Assembly (NCBI RefSeq): GCF_030530635.1
Contig: NZ_JAUMUL010000068.1
Location: forward strand, 1-18,591
From: Actinomyces sp.
GTDB lineage: Bacteria; Actinomycetota; Actinomycetes; Actinomycetales; Actinomycetaceae
Direction: 5' to 3'
Length of the DNA stretch: 18,591 bases
Shown: positions 1-6,448 of the stretch, one piece after another
Layout of the letters: each line of letters starts with the position of its first letter
How positions within the stretch are numbered: the first letter of the stretch is position 1
The notes under the pieces: generated by a model
Told to the model about the DNA's origin: nothing
The model's input: only the letters and a program-made list of their open reading frames with translations
The model's database searches: none
Translations under genes and position numbers: made by a program

Positions 1-255
1 CTGCCCACCCAGAACCGCTGGATGGAGGTCACCTCCACCTCCAACTGCACCACCTTCCAGGCCCGTCGCCTGTCCATCCGGGAGCGGCGCGACGGCAAGA
101 CCGCCCCGGTGGCCACCCTCAACGGCACCCTGGCCACCACCCGCTGGATGGTCGCCATCCTGGAGAACCAGCAGCGCGCGGATGGGAGCATCGTCGTTCC
201 GGAGGGTCTGCGACCCTACCTGGGTGGCCTCGAGGTCATCGAGCCGGTTGCCTGA
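1..255 (+). CDS. serS: Seryl-tRNA synthetase, C-terminal end (partial)
   Basis: Serine-tRNA ligase charges tRNA-Ser with serine in the cytoplasm. Only the last 84 residues are in the window; the reading frame is open from base 1 and ends with TGA at 253-255. The sequence carries the class II synthetase motif 3 region typical of SerRS: a cysteine-threonine segment (TSTSNCTTFQARR) followed by NGTLATTRWMVAILENQQ, which holds the ATP-binding arginine, and the usual short tail with a GLRPYLGG segment. The HAD gene starts four bases after the stop, so the two are probably co-transcribed. Two tRNA-Ser genes lie about 12 kb downstream, but nothing links them functionally beyond the amino acid. Identification is by motif recognition. 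Confidence 0.93.
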   Translation: MPTQNRWMEVTSTSNCTTFQARRLSIRERRDGKTAPVATLNGTLATTRWMVAILENQQRADGSIVVPEGLRPYLGGLEVIEPVA

Positions 256-259
256 CGGT

Positions 260-1300
260 ATGGCCGAGGAAGCGCCCGCCCCGCTCGACCGGAAGGGTGA
301 CAACCAGCACGACGGCGCCGCCCTGATCGGATCGGCCGCCTGGAACTCCCAGACGGTCGGCGTCTACGGACCCGGCTACGACCGCTCGCTGTCTCATGAC
401 GACTATCACGCGCTCGTGCGTGCCCGCATGGCAGACCTGGATCGGCTGGAGGCCGACGGCGAGGGTGGTCGGCCCTACCTGGTACCGGATGAGCGCATGG
501 TGGCGGCCCTGGACGTGGACGGCACCATCCTCGACCTGGAGGGTCGCATATCCGAGCGCGTCATGGCCGCGATCGCCCGCCTGCGTCACCGGGGGGTGCA
601 GGTGGTGATCGCCACCGGGCGCGGAATCACCGCCGCAGTGCCGGTCGCCCGCCGCCTGGGGCTGACCGACGGGTGGATGGTCTGCGCCAATGGCGCCATT
701 ACGCTGCGTATGGACCCGGCCTTCCCGGGCGGTTACGAGATCGTCGACTCGCGCACCTTCAACCCGGCCACCGCCATCGACGCCCTGCTGGAGGCGGTTC
801 CGGACGGCATCGTTGCGGTGGAGGACCTGGGGGCCGGCTTCCGGGTGTCCCGGCCCTTCCCCGACGGCGAACTCATGGAGAAGCAGACCGTCGTCTCCCT
901 GGATGAACTGCGTAGCGCGGAGGTGACCCGGGTGGTGCTGCGCGCCCCGGGCATGCCGGTGGACGAGTTCAGCGCCGTGGTCGGACGGGCCGACCTGCAT
1001 TCGGTGGAGTACGCGGTCGGCTGGACCGCCTGGCTGGACGTCGCCCCGCAGGGCATCACCAAGGCCTCCGCCCTTCAGGCGCTGGTGACCCGGCTGGGTA
1101 CATACGCCGGTTACGCCGTCGCCGTAGGGGACGGGACCAACGACGTGGAGATGCTGCGCTGGGCGGGTGTCGGGGCCGTGATGGGTTCGGCACCACAGTG
1201 GGTAAAGGAACAGGGAGATATCGTTACCGATACGGTATGGCACGATGGTTGTGCGGCCGTGCTGGACGCCGTTGTGGAACGAACCCGGAGGAGCTCATGA
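260..1300 (+). CDS. Cof-type HAD-IIB family phosphatase
   Basis: Haloacid dehalogenase-superfamily hydrolase, probably a cytoplasmic sugar-phosphate or nucleotide phosphatase; the substrate cannot be read from the sequence. Motif I is DVDGTI with the nucleophile and acid/base aspartates at residues 85 and 87. A motif II threonine lies in VIATGRG, and motif IV is GDGTND near residues 290-295. The roughly 180 residues between motif II and motif IV fit the C2B cap of the Cof/HAD-IIB group. With the 260 start the protein has 346 residues and an unusual 79-residue N-terminal extension of unknown role. An in-frame ATG at 497, just before the HAD core, is the alternative start. The 260 start follows the serS stop closely but has no good ribosome-binding site. 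The stop overlaps the next gene's start (ATGA at 1297-1300), suggesting translational coupling. Confidence 0.85.
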   Translation: MAEEAPAPLDRKGDNQHDGAALIGSAAWNSQTVGVYGPGYDRSLSHDDYHALVRARMADLDRLEADGEGGRPYLVPDERMVAALDVDGTILDLEGRISERVMAAIARLRHRGVQVVIATGRGITAAVPVARRLGLTDGWMVCANGAITLRMDPAFPGGYEIVDSRTFNPATAIDALLEAVPDGIVAVEDLGAGFRVSRPFPDGELMEKQTVVSLDELRSAEVTRVVLRAPGMPVDEFSAVVGRADLHSVEYAVGWTAWLDVAPQGITKASALQALVTRLGTYAGYAVAVGDGTNDVEMLRWAGVGAVMGSAPQWVKEQGDIVTDTVWHDGCAAVLDAVVERTRRSS

Positions 1301-2913
1301 AACGGTCGTGGATCACCCCGCGGCGGATGGCCGCCCACCTCGCCCCCGCAGCGGCTGCACTCCTACTGCTGACGGGCGGCCTGGCCGCCTGCTCGACGGT
1401 CGATGACGCCGATCCTGCCGCCTCCGCCACGCAACCGTGCGCCGGGTTGGCCGAGGTCGACTTTCCCGAGGGCACCACGGTCACTATTGCCACTGCCTTC
1501 ACCGGCACCGAGGCGGAGCGCTTCGACACTTCCTTGGAGCAGTTCGAGGAGTGCACCGGAATCGACGTGACCCACACCGGCTCGGACGATCTGGAGACTC
1601 TGCTGCGCGGGCACTTGGAGGAGCCGGGGCCCGGGGCCGAGGCGGGCGCGGACCTTCCGGACCTGGCTGTCGTCCCACAGCCGGGCCTGGTGGGCGACCT
1701 GGCTCGCTCCGGCAGGCTGGCGGCCCTGCCCGACTCGGTGGGCGCCAACGTTGAACTCGGCTGGGACCGCTCCTGGATGGAGGCCGGTTCGGTGGGCGGT
1801 GTGCTTTACGCCGCACCGCTTATGGCGTCGGTGAAGTCCTTCGTCTGGTACTCGCCGGTGGCCTTCACGCAGGCCGGTTACCAGGTTCCCACCACCTGGG
1901 ATGAACTGGTGGCACTGACCAGGCGCATCACCGCCGACAACGCCGACAACGCTGCCGACGCCGGGGCCGGTGACCCGGGCGCCGATGAGGCCGCCCAGCG
2001 TTCCGGTGCCACACCCTGGTGCCTGGGGGCATCCGACGGCGACTCCAGCGGCTGGGCCGTCAGCGACTGGCTCGAGGAGACCCTGCTGGCCACCGGCGGC
2101 GTGGGCGCCTACGACGCCTGGGCCGGCCACGCCGTCGCCCTCGACGATGCCTCCGCCGTGCGCGCCTTGGACACGGTCGGTGATCTGCTCCTGACCGCCG
2201 GACATGTGCCCGGCGGTGGCGTAGGCGCCTCCGAGACCACCCTGGAGGCTGCCGGCGAGCAGTTGTTGGACGGCTCCTGCTACATGCTGCACGCCTCCTC
2301 AGGGTATGAGAACCTGCTGCCCGCCGAGGCGCAGGTCGTAGCCGCCGGTGGTGCGGCGGCCACCGCCCCCGGGACCGCCACCGGTACGGGGACGGCCGGC
2401 TCCGCCGCGCCGACGGCAAGTGCGACCGAGCAGGCCACCGCCTCCCGGACGGCCGCGACGACGGGCGGGGTGGTCTCCGCGTTCCTGGTGCCCGGTGTTG
2501 CGGACGACGACGCCGCCGGCCAACCGGTGATAGTCGGCGGGGACTTCCTGGTGGATTTGTCTGCGACTGCATCCCAACCCGGCCAGGGCGGCGAGGACGG
2601 GACGGATCCCGAGGCCGTCAAGGCGGTCATGACATACCTGACCAGCCCCGAGTGGGCGCAGAGACGAGTCGACCTCGGCGGCGTGGCCACCGCCAACCGC
2701 AGTGTGGATGCCTCGAAAATACGCTCCGATGTGGCTAGGCGCGCTACTTTGCTGCTGCAATCGCGCCAGTCCGTGATCCGCTTCGACGCCTCCGACTCGA
2801 TGCCGTCAACTGTGGGCACGGACGTGCTGTGGAGCGCCCTGAACCAGTGGACCCGCGGCGAGCTGGGCTCCAAGGAGGCGCTGGCCCAGGCGGAGGCCGC
2901 CTGGCCCAAGTGA
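1297..2913 (+). CDS. Extracellular solute-binding lipoprotein (carbohydrate ABC type)
   Basis: Probable substrate-binding lipoprotein of a carbohydrate ABC importer, 538 residues, tethered outside the membrane. The start is ATG 1297, preceded by a strong GGAGGAG site (about 1287-1293) and overlapping the HAD stop. The N-terminus is a lipoprotein signal: a basic segment with a double Arg, an Ala/Leu core, then a lipobox LAAC with the acylated Cys at residue 32. The mature part has family 1 binding-protein features (VTIATAFTGTEAERF near the start, ALNQWTRGELGSKEALAQ near the end). An Ala/Thr/Gly/Ser-rich low-complexity insert lies at about residues 348-390. No permease or ATPase genes adjoin it, so it must work with a remote transporter or have another role. 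The ligand is unknown. Confidence 0.82.
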   Translation: MKRSWITPRRMAAHLAPAAAALLLLTGGLAACSTVDDADPAASATQPCAGLAEVDFPEGTTVTIATAFTGTEAERFDTSLEQFEECTGIDVTHTGSDDLETLLRGHLEEPGPGAEAGADLPDLAVVPQPGLVGDLARSGRLAALPDSVGANVELGWDRSWMEAGSVGGVLYAAPLMASVKSFVWYSPVAFTQAGYQVPTTWDELVALTRRITADNADNAADAGAGDPGADEAAQRSGATPWCLGASDGDSSGWAVSDWLEETLLATGGVGAYDAWAGHAVALDDASAVRALDTVGDLLLTAGHVPGGGVGASETTLEAAGEQLLDGSCYMLHASSGYENLLPAEAQVVAAGGAAATAPGTATGTGTAGSAAPTASATEQATASRTAATTGGVVSAFLVPGVADDDAAGQPVIVGGDFLVDLSATASQPGQGGEDGTDPEAVKAVMTYLTSPEWAQRRVDLGGVATANRSVDASKIRSDVARRATLLLQSRQSVIRFDASDSMPSTVGTDVLWSALNQWTRGELGSKEALAQAEAAWPK

Positions 2914-3097
2914 GGGCTTCTTCCCTGATCGAGATCAGCGGGTGAACGCCTCCCGCACTCGGTGGCGGTGTGGTAACTTCCTGGTGTCGAACACGTCGCT
3001 CGGTTTTCCTCGGCCGACCGCGGGGTGTGATCCTGTTGGACTGACCGGGCCCTGGCCCGGGGAAGGGGCCTAGTCAAGTCATGCCGTACGACAATGA
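2914..3097. other. Intergenic segment without a recognisable gene
   Basis: No convincing coding sequence. Two short hairpins lie just after the lipoprotein stop: CTGATC/GATCAG at 2925-2938 and GCGGG/CCCGC at 2938-2956. Either could aid termination, but neither has a T run. A compact GC inverted repeat (CCGGGCC, 2 nt, GGCCCGG) sits at 3045-3060. The stretch from about 2974 (TAACTT, a possible -10) to 3097 resembles the untranslated leader of a gene whose body is missing, because a likely insertion-element end begins at 3098. That reading is speculative. Confidence 0.35.
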
Positions 3098-3130
3098 GGC
3101 TCTTCCGGTTTGAGGGTGTGATGGTTGGGG
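3098..3130 (+). mobile_element. ISL3-like insertion-sequence terminus (remnant)
   Basis: The sequence starting GGCTCTTCCGGTTTGAGGGT resembles the terminal inverted repeats of ISL3-family elements, which commonly begin GGCTCTTCC in actinobacteria. No ISL3 transposase and no second copy of the terminus in opposite orientation (GGAAGAGCC) were found nearby. It would be a solo end left by deletion or by a later insertion. Identification rests on about ten bases plus the remembered family pattern. Confidence 0.35.
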
Positions 3131-3161
3131 TGGGCTGAGGTGCCTGCTGCGCCGGTTGGAC

Positions 3162-3234
3162 GTTAACAACGCTACTTAACCTTCTGCTGTACACCTAAGA
3201 ACCCTTCAGCAGACCGTCAACAGGCGTTGTTAAC
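3162..3234. repeat. 28-nt imperfect inverted repeat
   Basis: Arms at 3162-3189 and 3207-3234 match at 22 of 28 positions and surround a 17-nt loop. The outer 11 bases are perfect (GTTAACAACGC / GCGTTGTTAAC), and the inner seven (TCTGCTG / CAGCAGA) also pair. It lies between the ISL3-like end and the IS110-like remnant. There is no T run as for an intrinsic terminator. It may be part of a mobile-element end; the function is unknown. Confidence 0.7.
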
Positions 3235-3571
3235 CCCGAAGTGGCGTAGCAGATGATCGCCAACATGGTGCGGCAGCCGAGCAGCGCCCCCACCGCCGCC
3301 AAAGCCAGCATCTCACCCGGGCGGTGCCGAACCTCATCCGGTGGCGTGGAGCAGGAGCTGTGGCGACCGCCCCTGTCAGGAGCCGGCATGACAAGGCACA
3401 AGCGGTGGATGACGACACAGCGACGCAACGGGGCGTGGGCGGTCCAACGGGGCGTGGGCAAGGCCGAGCACTGGGCCACCGCCCTGGCCGGCTCCAAGAC
3501 CGACCCGAAGTGCGCGGCCATGATCGCCGACGCTGCCCGCACCATGCCCCACACTCAGCTCCATCAACGCT

Positions 3572-3709
3572 TTCACCCGGCGGTCGGGGTCTCCATCCGC
3601 GGCCAGGTGCGTCGCCCACGCGGGCAACAAGCGCCTCAAGAGAGCCATGTTTCTGTCAGCCTTCGCCACGCTGCGCTCCGACCCCGCCAGCCGGGCCCAC
3701 TACGTTTGA
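3572..3709 (+). pseudogene. IS110-family transposase, C-terminal relic with frameshifts
   Basis: From 3611 to the TGA at 3707-3709 the frame reads AGNKRLKRAMFLSAFATLRS followed by DPASRAHYV, matching the conserved C-terminal core of IS110-family transposases (GNKxLKRALFLSAFAALxDPxSRAYY). Just upstream, other frames supply the preceding conserved pieces: FTRRSG at 3572-3589 and VSIRG at 3589-3603 (family pattern TRRSGTSIRG). The three pieces lie in different frames, so at least two indels have broken the gene. The C-terminal tail that normally follows (DRKRAxGKxHNQA) is gone. Nothing further upstream, from 3235 to 3570, could be matched to the N-terminal RuvC-like half. This is an inactive fragment. 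Confidence 0.72.
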
Positions 3710-3931
3710 GTGCTGGGTTGCCGAAGCCCTGCACGCGCGATACGCTCGCTCCAAGCAGTTCAACCCTGTCGCGCCACAGAACAATAAGGGTCCCCATCAT
3801 GTCTACTGTCGATGTTGGTCAGTGGAAAACCGATTCGATAACTCAACAGAGATAGTTTCTACTGGAATAATGGGTGCGCCTTTGGACTCTGTGTAGCACA
3901 GGGTTCGGCAGGTGCTTGAAGTGAAGGTGAC
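3710..3931 (+). other. Leader region of the ABC exporter with two micro-ORFs
   Basis: This AT-richer segment lies between the transposase relic and the exporter. A candidate promoter is TTGGTC (3815-3820), a 16-nt spacer, then GATAAC (3837-3842). An 18-codon ORF runs from ATG 3799 to TAG 3855 (MSTVDVGQWKTDSITQQR), with AAGGG at 3786-3790 as a possible ribosome-binding site. In the same frame, after stops at 3853 and 3868, codons 3871-3921 read WVRLWTLCSTGFGRCLK and end at TGA 3922-3924, eight bases before the ATPase start. Whether any of this is translated is unknown. Confidence 0.3.
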
Positions 3932-4813
3932 ATGATAGAGATCAAGAATGTGAGCAAGCGGTACGGGGATGTGATCGCGGTGTCTGATGTGTCGGTGGAG
4001 GTGCGTCCCGGCGGTATAGTCGGGTTCGTCGGGCCGAACGGTGCCGGTAAATCCACGACGCTGCGCATGTGCGTGGGCATGGAACAACCCGATGATGGTG
4101 TGTGCCTGATTGACGGGACGCCGGTACACGAACTCCCGAGCCCGTGGTCGTTATTTGGCTGCGTGTTGGATCGGCAGGGCGTAATTGGAGGTATAACGGG
4201 TGGCGTTGCCATGCGCTCAGTGGCTAGGGGTTACGGCATTCCAGATAGCCGGGTGGAGTTTGTTGCAGAGCAGGTTGGTATTGCTTACGCGGCGGATCGA
4301 CGTGTTGGGTCGTACTCGCTCGGCATGAGACAACGTCTGAATCTGGCGATTGCGTTGCTCGCGGAACCGCGATATCTGATACTCGATGAGCCCATGAACG
4401 GACTTGATCCCGACGGCATCATCTGGTTGCGTGACTTTCTTCGAGAATTTAGAGACACGGGAGGTGGTGTGCTGTTGTCCTCGCATACGCTCAGTGAGGT
4501 GCAGGAGATAGCGGATTCCCTTACGATCATTAAGCAGGCTCGGGTTAGTTGGACGGGTGCTCTCGAGGATGCGGTGTCTTCGCGCGGCAGGATTTTCGTG
4601 TCGACAACCGAGAATGATCGTCTCGTTGAGGTTTGCCGGCGGGCGGGTATAGACGCCCGCTTTGGTGACGGCGTGGTTCTAGTTCGTTCGTGCGAGCCGG
4701 AGGTGTTGGGTATGCTGCTGCGTGACAACGCCTTCGTGCCACTGCGTCTCGAAGCCGAGTCGACCTCTCTCGAGGATTTTTACCTTTCGGTTTCGTCCGG
4801 TTCGGTCAGGTGA
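3932..4813 (+). CDS. ABC-2 type exporter, ATP-binding protein
   Basis: Cytoplasmic ATPase of an export-type ABC transporter (293 residues), probably working with the permease encoded next to it. Visible motifs: Walker A GPNGAGKST at 34-42, an unusual signature SLGMRQ at 129-134, Walker B YLILDEP at 148-154, D-loop GLDP and H-loop His184 in SSHTLSE. The Q-loop region reads CVLDRQG, with Asp where many relatives have Gln or Glu. A 90-residue C-terminal part follows the H-loop, as in multidrug, bacteriocin-immunity and Na+-exporter ATPases (BcrA/NatA/LanF-like). The start is ATG 3932 with AAGGTGA just upstream. The GC content is near 53% in the counted line, well below neighbouring genes, suggesting horizontal acquisition. 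The exported substrate is unknown; bacteriocin or antibiotic self-protection is one possibility. Confidence 0.9.
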   Translation: MIEIKNVSKRYGDVIAVSDVSVEVRPGGIVGFVGPNGAGKSTTLRMCVGMEQPDDGVCLIDGTPVHELPSPWSLFGCVLDRQGVIGGITGGVAMRSVARGYGIPDSRVEFVAEQVGIAYAADRRVGSYSLGMRQRLNLAIALLAEPRYLILDEPMNGLDPDGIIWLRDFLREFRDTGGGVLLSSHTLSEVQEIADSLTIIKQARVSWTGALEDAVSSRGRIFVSTTENDRLVEVCRRAGIDARFGDGVVLVRSCEPEVLGMLLRDNAFVPLRLEAESTSLEDFYLSVSSGSVR

Positions 4814-4820
4814 TTGGAAA

Positions 4821-5609
4821 ATGGACTCTTACAAGATGTCGCGTTTCTCTGAGCTACGGGTTCAGTCCCGTGTGCTCGCTGGGTATCGAGTGGTGTGGGC
4901 TTGTGTATTGACGGGCGTGGTGGTCATGGGCGGTATGGCATGTGCCGTTGCGTTCTCCGTTCGTTCTTCGTACATGTCCGGCGAGCCGTTGACTGACACC
5001 TCGTTCCTCTATGAGATTTCGGGGTTCGGGTTTTCCTTCGCTCAGATATTTTTCGGTCTGGCGGCGATAGTGTTCATCTGCTCGGAGTGGGAATCGGGAT
5101 TCATATACACGACGTACGCCGCCAGCCAAAGGCCGCTACGTTACGTGTTGACGAAATCGCTGCCACCGGTGCTTGGCAGCGCGGGCGTTTTATTTGCCTT
5201 GTTGGTGGTACTGGTGCCAGCTGAGGCGCTGCTGCTTTCCGGTTCGCCTTATACAATCAGCTTGGCTGACCCGATGGTGTGGAGACAGATCTTCGTTCAG
5301 TGCTTTACGGGAGTGTGCAGCGCACTGTTCGCTGCGGGGCTTGCTTTCCTATTCAGGCGTCCCGCGGTTGCTTTAGGAATATATGTCGCGATTACTCTGA
5401 TTGCCCCTATAGTATTGGGGCTCATACCGCTCGGCGTCGCGGAGTTCCTCAGCCGATGGCTCCCCAATAACGTGTTCGGTTATTTGACATCGGCGGATGC
5501 GGTGGTGGTCAACGCTGTGAGCTATCCGGCTCTCGTTACCGCAGCGGTGGGCTACCCGCTGCTCTCGTTGGCGGGTGGATACATGTTGCTGCGAAGAAGT
5601 GTGGTGTAG
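4821..5609 (+). CDS. ABC-2 type permease of the exporter
   Basis: Integral membrane protein of 262 residues with six predicted hydrophobic segments: around VVWACVLTGVVVMGGMACAV, FSFAQIFFGLAAIVFI, SAGVLFALLVVLVP, the ALFAAGLAFLF stretch, GIYVAITLIAPIVLGLI and the C-terminal VTAAVGYPLLSLAGGYMLL. This topology, and an ATPase gene ending eight bases upstream, identify the membrane half of an ABC-2 exporter; a homodimer would pair with two ATPase subunits. The start at ATG 4821 is chosen because it follows the ATPase stop and precedes the first amphipathic stretch; its ribosome-binding site is weak (TTGGAA). In-frame codons further upstream lie inside the ATPase gene. The base composition is as low as in the ATPase (31/60 GC at 5041-5100), so both probably arrived together. 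No substrate can be inferred. Confidence 0.85.
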   Translation: MDSYKMSRFSELRVQSRVLAGYRVVWACVLTGVVVMGGMACAVAFSVRSSYMSGEPLTDTSFLYEISGFGFSFAQIFFGLAAIVFICSEWESGFIYTTYAASQRPLRYVLTKSLPPVLGSAGVLFALLVVLVPAEALLLSGSPYTISLADPMVWRQIFVQCFTGVCSALFAAGLAFLFRRPAVALGIYVAITLIAPIVLGLIPLGVAEFLSRWLPNNVFGYLTSADAVVVNAVSYPALVTAAVGYPLLSLAGGYMLLRRSVV

Positions 5610-5624
5610 CGGCAAGCCCTAACC

Positions 5625-5639
5625 CGCGTCGGGGACGCG
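5625..5639 (+). terminator. Possible hairpin terminator after the exporter
   Basis: A 6-bp GC-rich stem (CGCGTC / GACGCG) with a 3-nt loop begins 15 bases after the permease stop. No T run follows, so this is weak evidence for termination. Confidence 0.3.
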
Positions 5640-5729
5640 TGAGCGGTGGGCGGCTGGTCGGGAGGAACCGCAACAGGTGCTCCGCGACGGGTCCGGAATA
5701 GTCTTGGCAGCAAGGCGGTTGCTTCCAGC

Positions 5730-6329
5730 ATGAGCAGTCATGACGCCGCATCCGATGAATCCCTCCTCGCAGCGCTCTTCTCCGACGCCCACACGGCCCG
5801 CTCGTTCCGGGACGAGCCGGCACCGATCGAGCAGGTGCGCCGCGCCTACGACAATGCTCGCTGGGCCCCCACTGCACTGAACTCCCAGCCCATGCGTCTG
5901 GATCTGCTCGCCTCACCGGAGGCCCGCCGACGCCTGGCGCCGCTGATGGCGGGGATCAACCAGGAGCCGGTGCTCGGCGCGCCGCTGGCCATGATCATCT
6001 CCGCCGACCTCGCCCTGGACAAGTCCATGCGGGAACTCGGCGCCTCCGAGCAGATGCTCCGGCGTCTGTCTGGCTCCATGGAGATGCGGCAGGGACTCGC
6101 CCGTGACTCCGCGCTGATCCAGCTCGGATATCTGGTGCTTGCCCTGCGCGCCGAGGGGCTCGACGTCGGCGTCATGACCGGTGCCGACCTGCCCGGAATC
6201 GACTCCGAGTTCCACGCCGACCGTCCCTGGCAGACCATCGCCGTCGTCATCGTCGGGCACGGCGACGACGACGCCTTCCACCCGCGTGCCGGCCGCCACG
6301 AGTTCGACGCAGTCTCCCAGATACTCTGA
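5730..6329 (+). CDS. Nitroreductase family protein, RutE-like (malonic semialdehyde reductase type)
   Basis: FMN-dependent NAD(P)H oxidoreductase of the nitroreductase superfamily, 199 residues, cytoplasmic. It resembles the RutE subgroup: HTARSFRDEP at residues 21-30 and WAPTALNSQPMRL at about 45-57, both FMN-contacting, then a central helical segment, ALIQLGYLVLALRAEGLDVGVMTG, and the C-terminal FHPRAGRHEFDA. RutE reduces the 3-carbon aldehyde formed in uracil breakdown, but no other rut gene is present, so the substrate here is open; general quinone, nitro-compound or aldehyde reduction is equally possible. ATG 5730 fits the family's N-terminus, although no strong ribosome-binding site precedes it; an in-frame ATG at 5646 would add 28 unconserved residues. 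The GC content returns to the high chromosomal level here, marking the end of the low-GC exporter segment. Confidence 0.85.
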   Translation: MSSHDAASDESLLAALFSDAHTARSFRDEPAPIEQVRRAYDNARWAPTALNSQPMRLDLLASPEARRRLAPLMAGINQEPVLGAPLAMIISADLALDKSMRELGASEQMLRRLSGSMEMRQGLARDSALIQLGYLVLALRAEGLDVGVMTGADLPGIDSEFHADRPWQTIAVVIVGHGDDDAFHPRAGRHEFDAVSQIL

Positions 6330-6448
6330 GTTCTGACCCCCGTGAACTCTGACGGCCCGCGCCGCACACTGCCGCCGCCCCGCCTGCTAACGTTCGGGGT
6401 GACCCCGGCATACAGGTCCGGGCCACGACTCCGGGTCGAGGAGGACTC

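Noticed and set aside
236..1243. Long - strand open frame opposite the HAD gene
   Set aside because: It has no recognisable domain. The + strand frame has full HAD motifs, so this is a high-GC shadow.
3162..3234. Integron attC site
   Set aside because: The inverted repeat has GTTAAC ends, but a proper GTTRRRY/RYYYAAC core pair in the right places is missing and there is no integrase or cassette.
3195..3554. 119-codon - strand frame with a hydrophobic stretch (LALAAVGALLGCRTML)
   Set aside because: No known family recognised, no ribosome-binding site, and it overlaps transposon debris. It is more likely chance coding potential.
3253..3571. + strand frame leading into the IS110 relic as the transposase N-terminal half
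   Set aside because: No RuvC-like DEDD motifs or other IS110 sequence could be recognised in any frame.
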